A DNA stretch of 64,000 nt from Notolepis coatsorum. Taxonomy: Eukaryota; Chordata; Actinopteri; Aulopiformes; Paralepididae. The notes below the pieces were generated by a model. That model was not told the origin of the DNA. It did not search any database and was given only the letters and a program-made list of their open reading frames with translations. The stretch lies in assembly GCA_963971535.1 (NCBI GenBank), contig OZ020589.1:52279009-52343008 (forward strand). The letters are read 5' to 3'. The position numbers and the translations under genes are program-made. The first letter of the stretch is position 1, and each line of letters opens with the position of its first letter. This document shows, piece by piece, positions 58,089-64,000 of this stretch.

Positions 58089-59010
58089 ACTAACCTTACT
58101 GTCATGTCCTAATAAACTAACCTACACTGTAACATGCAACACTTTGATGAACATTGTTACTCAGCTGATGGAGTTGTACCCTTCCTGATGACTTGTCGTA
58201 CAGAACTTGTAACGGAACGTAGACCAATCTCGGTCACTCTCTTTGTCTGGGAACGCCCAAAACCAAATTCGGTCACGCCCCATTTTGCGCGACATCCAGG
58301 CTTTTTTTACTGTCAGCGTTTGGGAATTTCATGTCGACGGGTAGGTGAAGTGAAATTATACTTATTTTAGAATATATATATCAAATGTCATGAGTATTCA
58401 TCTATATTTAGTAATCTAAAGACTATTAGATATGAACGTATGTACCAGTAAAAAGTGGGAATCTCTAGAATGTGTTTTGGGCGACGGTGTTTACAAGTGT
58501 GGGTAGCCTCTCTAATCAATTTAACGTTATACACAACACTTTCTGTTGTCAGTAGATGGCAGCATTGGTTTAAAAGGTGAAAATATTATGACTACAAAAT
58601 GACTACAAATCCCAAGACCTTTATCACCTAGTTGTTCACAGGTCAGCACCGGATTAGGAAAACGTGATCTGAACACAGGAGCATTAAACTATTAATGCGA
58701 CCTGAATATAGTTACAGAGAATGGTCACCTAATTATCTTAACAAAAGTGCATCATTAGCATTGTTTGTTGTCTAAAGGGGAACATAATGGTACAATTTAA
58801 AATGTTAATGTTATCCGCATATAAAGGACAAATAAAACATCGTTAATTAGTAAGAAACCTCAATGAATCCGGCGCAGGGTAAGTTATATTCGCTATTGTT
58901 ATGAAAATGTGATAGAATCCTATAAAAATGTGGACGAATTTGGTCACCGTGACGTTAAGTCGCTTTGGATAAAAGCGTCAGCTAAATGACTAAATGTAAA
59001 TGTAAATGCA
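58089..59010 (+). repeat. SINE-like repeat, interrupted copy
   Basis: Parts 58089-58212 and 58956-59010 match the continuous repeat at 24296-24479. They are separated by the 743-bp insertion described below. Its 3' end reaches within about 10 bp of the dynein exon's donor side. Confidence 0.7.
58213..58955. mobile_element. PIF/Harbinger-like insertion in the SINE-like repeat
   Basis: Flanked by TAA (58210-58212, 58956-58958), with degenerate inverted ends containing GACCAAtCTCGGTC and GACCAAATTCGTCC. The empty site at about 24430 fixes both boundaries. No transposase. Confidence 0.65.
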
Positions 59011-59020
59011 GTGTGCTGAC

Positions 59021-59161
59021 CTGTACAAACCAGTCGATGGTGCAGCAGTTGACCAGGGAGGGGAACAGGCGGCATCGGGACCTGAAGGCATCTCCCACTG
59101 GACTCATACACAACACTATGTGCAGCTTCTCACGCACCTGAGAGATGAAGAACTGGAACAC
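59021..59161 (-). CDS. dnah6: Axonemal dynein heavy chain exon (AAA4)
   Basis: 141 bp, 47 codons, phase 0 to 0. It encodes [40 protein letters not shown] and TIDWFVQ, the strongly conserved sensor-containing part of AAA4. The acceptor CAG (59162-59164) is fused to a TG repeat with no normal pyrimidine tract. The donor is CAG/GTCAGC. As a symmetric exon its skipping would keep the frame. Confidence 0.88.
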
Positions 59162-59440
<279 letters not shown>

Positions 59441-59639
59441 ACAAGCCATTATGGTAAAATACAAAATATTTACTGTCATAATACGTATTGTGTTTAGGCC
59501 TGTCTTGCTATGTTCTGATACTATGTGACCAGAGCAGGTCATATGTTGGACAACTGGTCTCAGCAGCAAGACAACTAACGAGACTGATGTGTTCTTACAG
59601 CATGCCCAGCTGCAACTTTAATTGGCTTTGCCCTTTGTG

Positions 59640-59790
<151 letters not shown>

Positions 59791-59850
59791 TGCATGCGTA
59801 CGTGCGTGTGTACGTATGTGTATGTGCGTGTATGTGCGTGTGTGTGTGCA

Positions 59851-60458
59851 TCTGCCAGTGGTTTTTTTTATGGATTTGACACGCTATATAAACACATTCA
59901 CACATACAGTAGGCACAGTGCTGTTTGGTTGTTGGGGAATGGCCATAATGTGTGTGTGTTTCCATGTGTGAACATCGGCTTACATAAGTAACCTAACACA
60001 CTTTCTTTATAGAGTGGGGGAAGCGATGGGTATGTTTTGTGTTCATATTGCGTTGCTCTGTATGCCCTCTTATTTCCTCTAACTATTAGGGGTGGGGGGA
60101 AATCGATACAGCAATATATTACGTTATTTTGCATGTCAATATTATATTGATACAGTGATGCCAAGTATCAATATAATATATATATATATATTTTTTTGCT
60201 TCAATCTTGATCAATATAAATTATTGGAATGAGGTGAACAGACTGAAAACGTTATCTTATTGATCTATAAGGACAACGTGCCTCATTTCCATAAGTGGCC
60301 TTAGCTATGTTTCAACTGACACGGGCCCCACTCGCTAGCAGGACCGCGGATTGACAAAGAAAACACACCCTGGATAAGCAAAAACACTCTGGATTGATAT
60401 AGCAAATGCGTGCTGTGCTGTGTCTGTGGATAACTGATGCACGGTGGAAACATCGCAT
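59851..60458. other. Dynein intron, unassigned
   Basis: Contains GGGGTGGGGGGAAATCGATA (about 60089-60108), like the end of a common fish MITE, and a (TA)n patch near 60177. No gene. Confidence 0.35.
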
Positions 60459-60462
60459 TTAA

Positions 60463-61579
60463 CCTCTTAAACCCGGAGCCCTATTTTCTGAAAATCCGCC
60501 TAAAATACATACCTGAGTAAATGGAAGATTGCTCCACTTCTACAAGGTCCATTTGCATGTTCTTGCATGTTCTCAGTGAATGTATTCCCAGTGTCAGAAA
60601 TATTGTGTCTATTACTAGGCTTGCTTAAATTGTGATGAAACAAAGGAGAATATGAATTATGATTTTTCTTTGCATCTTTGACAGTGAATAACACCATGCT
60701 AAAAATTACCAGACATAAAAAACTGCCACTGTTCAGTACCTTCTTGAGATCACGTGTCTAAGGAAATTAATAAAGGGAATATGATTAAACAGAAGGTTTT
60801 GTAGATACAGTACTGAATTCTGCCATCCGGACCCATGTAGTTTGAAATATTATTATAGAATATAGAATATGAGGCCTATAAATTACCTTATTATAGCGAT
60901 GTTGCACATCTATGGATCAGGCCAAATATACTCGTTCCAATGACAAAGTTCAATTTGGATTTAGTATCACCAGGCGTGCATGAAGAACCGAGAATGAAAT
61001 CTACTGTAAATACAGTCAGCTTTTTATTTTTGCGACAGGTCCGCCATTTTGAATCCGTTTGTAACGCTGATTGTTGCTAAATGTGCACAGAAGGGAGACA
61101 CACTAACTGCGCTCCAAACTATGCCAATAACGTTCAGTTTTGTGGTATATAATCCCGAGAAATAAGAGAAATAAAATAATTATAATAATCAGGAAGTCAT
61201 TTGATTCCAGAAAGCGGGAGAACCCTAGGAGATGTAGTTTTTCTAAATGTCAACGCTCATTGAAAGCCCCGTCTTTCCTTCATCATAATGACTATGGCAA
61301 AATGGCCGCTCGGATTTATTTCCAGTAGAAATTCGCAATCTATTGAATGCAATTCCTAAACTCATATTTTATTAATAACACTTTAACCTATTGGTAAACA
61401 AACATATTGCTGAAAATATACACTATGACTGCTGTTGTGACATGGTTAGGATGTTTACTGTTGGATACATAAAAAATAATAATAATAATAAATAAACATT
61501 ATGTCATACAGTCTAGAGATAATGATTTATGACGTGATGTCATTTGCGTTCCGGTACCGGACCGCACGGATGGAAGAGG
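60463..61579. mobile_element. TTAA-flanked piggyBac-like element
   Basis: TTAA at 60459-60462 and 61580-61583. Inverted ends CCTCTTAAACCCGGAG and CCTCTTCCATCCGTGC. Non-coding. Part of it recurs inverted at 7255-7364. Confidence 0.6.
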
Positions 61580-61583
61580 TTAA

Positions 61584-62193
61584 GTCAGAGAGAGCGAATT
61601 TGTGTGTCATGTTTCAGTTCATGTCCAAGGCCCGCTTTACATCCTCCTGTAAATGTACATGGGGGGGGGGGGTGGTTAATATAAGATAAGGGCCCCATAT
61701 TTGATCTTGAAACGGGCCCCCTGATACTTAAGGCTGCCTATGCTCATTTCTCAAGCAAGATACACAAACATTTGTACGGAGAACTTTTTAAAATACATTA
61801 TCAAACAAATTTCCATTAGATTATAAACTTTTGGAAAATGTCGGCATGCAATATTTTGTATTTTAAGTCAAATGCGCCACAGTACTTTATCAACTGTCAA
61901 CCTTTTACACATACATATATATATTGATAAATTAGGGCCAATGTGTGTATTTGTATCTCTATAGACATGCCATCAAGTATTGATAGTATGTGTGTGCTTG
62001 TGCATGTGTTGGGACATGTTTGCCGGCCTACAATAGTGAATATCCCTACCTGACCCCATTGTTGAAACATGCATGCTTTGTCTTTTTTTGTGTGTGGCCC
62101 CATGGGGTAGCCTACTATATTTTCTTATTTGTCTTACACAACATGAACTCGAACTCGACTAATACGTTGCAATGTTACGCGTGTGCCGTGTAC
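61584..62193. other. Dynein intron, unassigned
   Basis: A G run lies at about 61662-61671. No gene or repeat ends were recognised. Confidence 0.3.
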
Positions 62194-62346
62194 CTCGTCT
62201 CTGTTACTGTCGTTGACCCCGGCCTCCTTGGCTTTGGGCCGGGTGGCGGCCAGTACCTGCTCCAGCTCATCCTTCTCAAACAGGTTGGGGACTTCGCCAG
62301 AGTTCAACATGTTGTTGATGTCCTCCAGGAACTCTTCCACCACGAT
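62194..62346 (-). CDS. dnah6: Axonemal dynein heavy chain exon (AAA4)
   Basis: 153 bp, 51 codons, phase 0 to 0. It encodes IVVEEFLEDINNMLNSGEVP, NLFEKDELEQVLAATRPKAK and NDSNRDE. The EEFLEDINNMLNSGE segment follows the Walker B strand in AAA4 of inner-arm-type axonemal dyneins. The acceptor is GATTAG/ATC and the donor GAG/GTACAC. It joins both neighbours in frame. Confidence 0.88.
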
Positions 62347-62596
62347 CTAATCACACACACATTGATTGTGGTTTGAAATATCATAATAATGAGATAATGA
62401 GAGTGACCTTTACTAGTATGAGCATGACGGCGTCTGCAGTGTTGCAGTACAGAGGGGATGGAGAGAGAGATAAAGAAGAAGAAGAAAGTGGTCAGATGGA
62501 TGAGAAGAGATGAAGCAGCATCTACACCACGAGACGTCCAACACAGTAAAGAGCTATGGCTTTCATACAACTGTTACCAACACACGTGTGCTGTCT

Positions 62597-62887
62597 TAGG
62601 ACTGGGAGGTATACCATCACGGATCCATGCAAATGTATGGGTTTTACTATACCATCATCCATGATATATACATCTTATAACAATATATACATACTCTTTT
62701 TTTTGCACATATTTATTTATAGTCTTAGAATAAAAATTTTAACTAATAATAGCACAATAAGAATTCCAATTCAAGAAAAAAAAATACATCATATCATATT
62801 GTAAATTGTACTGGAAAACGAAATACCGCCAAATACAATACTATCAAAACTGAGAACATTTTTATTTTGGCCATATTGCCCAGCCCA
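62597..62887. mobile_element. Possible short MITE
   Basis: Degenerate inverted ends GGACTGGGAGGTATACC and GGGCTGGGCAATATGGCC around A+T-rich DNA, similar to widespread fish hAT-type MITEs. The target duplication is unclear. Confidence 0.35.
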
Positions 62888-63069
62888 AAAAAATTTAAAC
62901 AGGAGAAAACGAGCTAGCTCCCTGGTTAGTAGTTTGCAATCAACATCGTTATTTTCTTGGAACTTTTACACATACCAACTACTAACTAGATTTACTGTAC
63001 CTAATGAATGATACGTTTCATCCTAAAAAGAACCCTCCCCCCTCACACACACACACACTTCCTCTATAC

Positions 63070-63301
63070 CTGCGTGTCCGTGAAGAGGAAGACCATGTCT
63101 TTGCCCTCCACCCCGGCCATCTTGTAGAGCCTCCTCAGGTCATCGTGGAAGCTGGCGTAGTTGTAGCCGCGGCTCAGCTCGATCTGGAAGCACCGGTAGC
63201 CACACATGTGGGCCGCCAGCCGGGTCAGACACTGTTTCCCGGTGCCGCCCACCCCCACCAGCAGGGCGTTCCCCCTCTCCTGGCGGATCATACGGGCGAT
63301 C
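63070..63301 (-). CDS. dnah6: Axonemal dynein heavy chain exon (AAA4 P-loop)
   Basis: 232 bp. The first base completes a codon from an exon outside the window, then IARMIRQERGNALLVGVGGT-GKQC (Walker A of AAA4) and, near the end, MVFLFTDTQ (Walker B). AAA4 binds nucleotide and modulates the main ATPase of the motor. The residue after GKQ is Cys, where dyneins usually have Ser. The acceptor is GTAG/GAT and the donor CAG/GTATAG. This is the most 5' exon in the window. Confidence 0.88.

Positions 63302-64000
<699 letters not shown>

Overview
The window looks like a piece of a ray-finned fish (teleost) chromosome. It contains split coding exons with GT-AG introns, very long (CA/TG)n, (GA)n and (GATA)n arrays, and a typically fish-like set of mobile DNA: Rex/L2/CR1-type LINEs, a chromodomain Ty3/Gypsy element, a BEL/Pao element, and hAT, piggyBac, pogo, PIF/Harbinger and THAP-DDE elements plus tRNA-derived SINEs. 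No prokaryotic operon, rRNA operon or CRISPR array is present. The species cannot be named from the sequence.

The only host gene I can support is an axonemal dynein heavy chain on the minus strand, most like dnah6. Seven coding exons (63301-63070, 62346-62194, 59161-59021, 54953-54711, 49683-49516, 44418-44183, 17732-17588) join in frame. They run from the AAA4 ATP-binding site through stalk coiled coil 1 into the microtubule-binding domain. Both ends of the gene lie outside the window. The last two exons are separated by a 26.4-kb intron made almost entirely of nested mobile elements.

Layout. 1-3360: non-coding, with a CpG-rich stretch and a TTAA-flanked element. 3362-7130: a nearly intact LINE (minus). 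7250-8990: remnants. 8991-16693: a Gypsy chromovirus with two LTRs, a hAT element inside its left LTR, an intact gag and a pol broken by one frameshift. 17588-17732: dynein exon. 17957-25855: piggyBac-like and THAP-DDE remnants and short repeats. 25855-38486: a LINE split by a 12-kb hAT-type insertion, which holds a second LINE fragment split by a 6.6-kb BEL/Pao element that has lost RT, RNase H and most of integrase. 38670-39980: solo LTR of the same BEL family. 40-44 kb: microsatellites and a split piggyBac-like element. 44-64 kb: six dynein exons spaced by LINE, SINE, pogo, PIF-like and hAT-like insertions and TG repeats.

Most insertions are supported by target-site duplications that I matched by eye, and several by an empty-site copy in the same window. 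The most notable points are: a chromovirus whose PBS matches the predicted 5' end of its own transcript (self-priming), a recently inserted gag-protease-only BEL element with a tRNA-Tyr PBS, a multi-level nest in which removing the hAT element restores a LINE reading frame, a 265-bp-arm palindrome, and a dynein exon whose 3' splice site directly abuts a long TG repeat.
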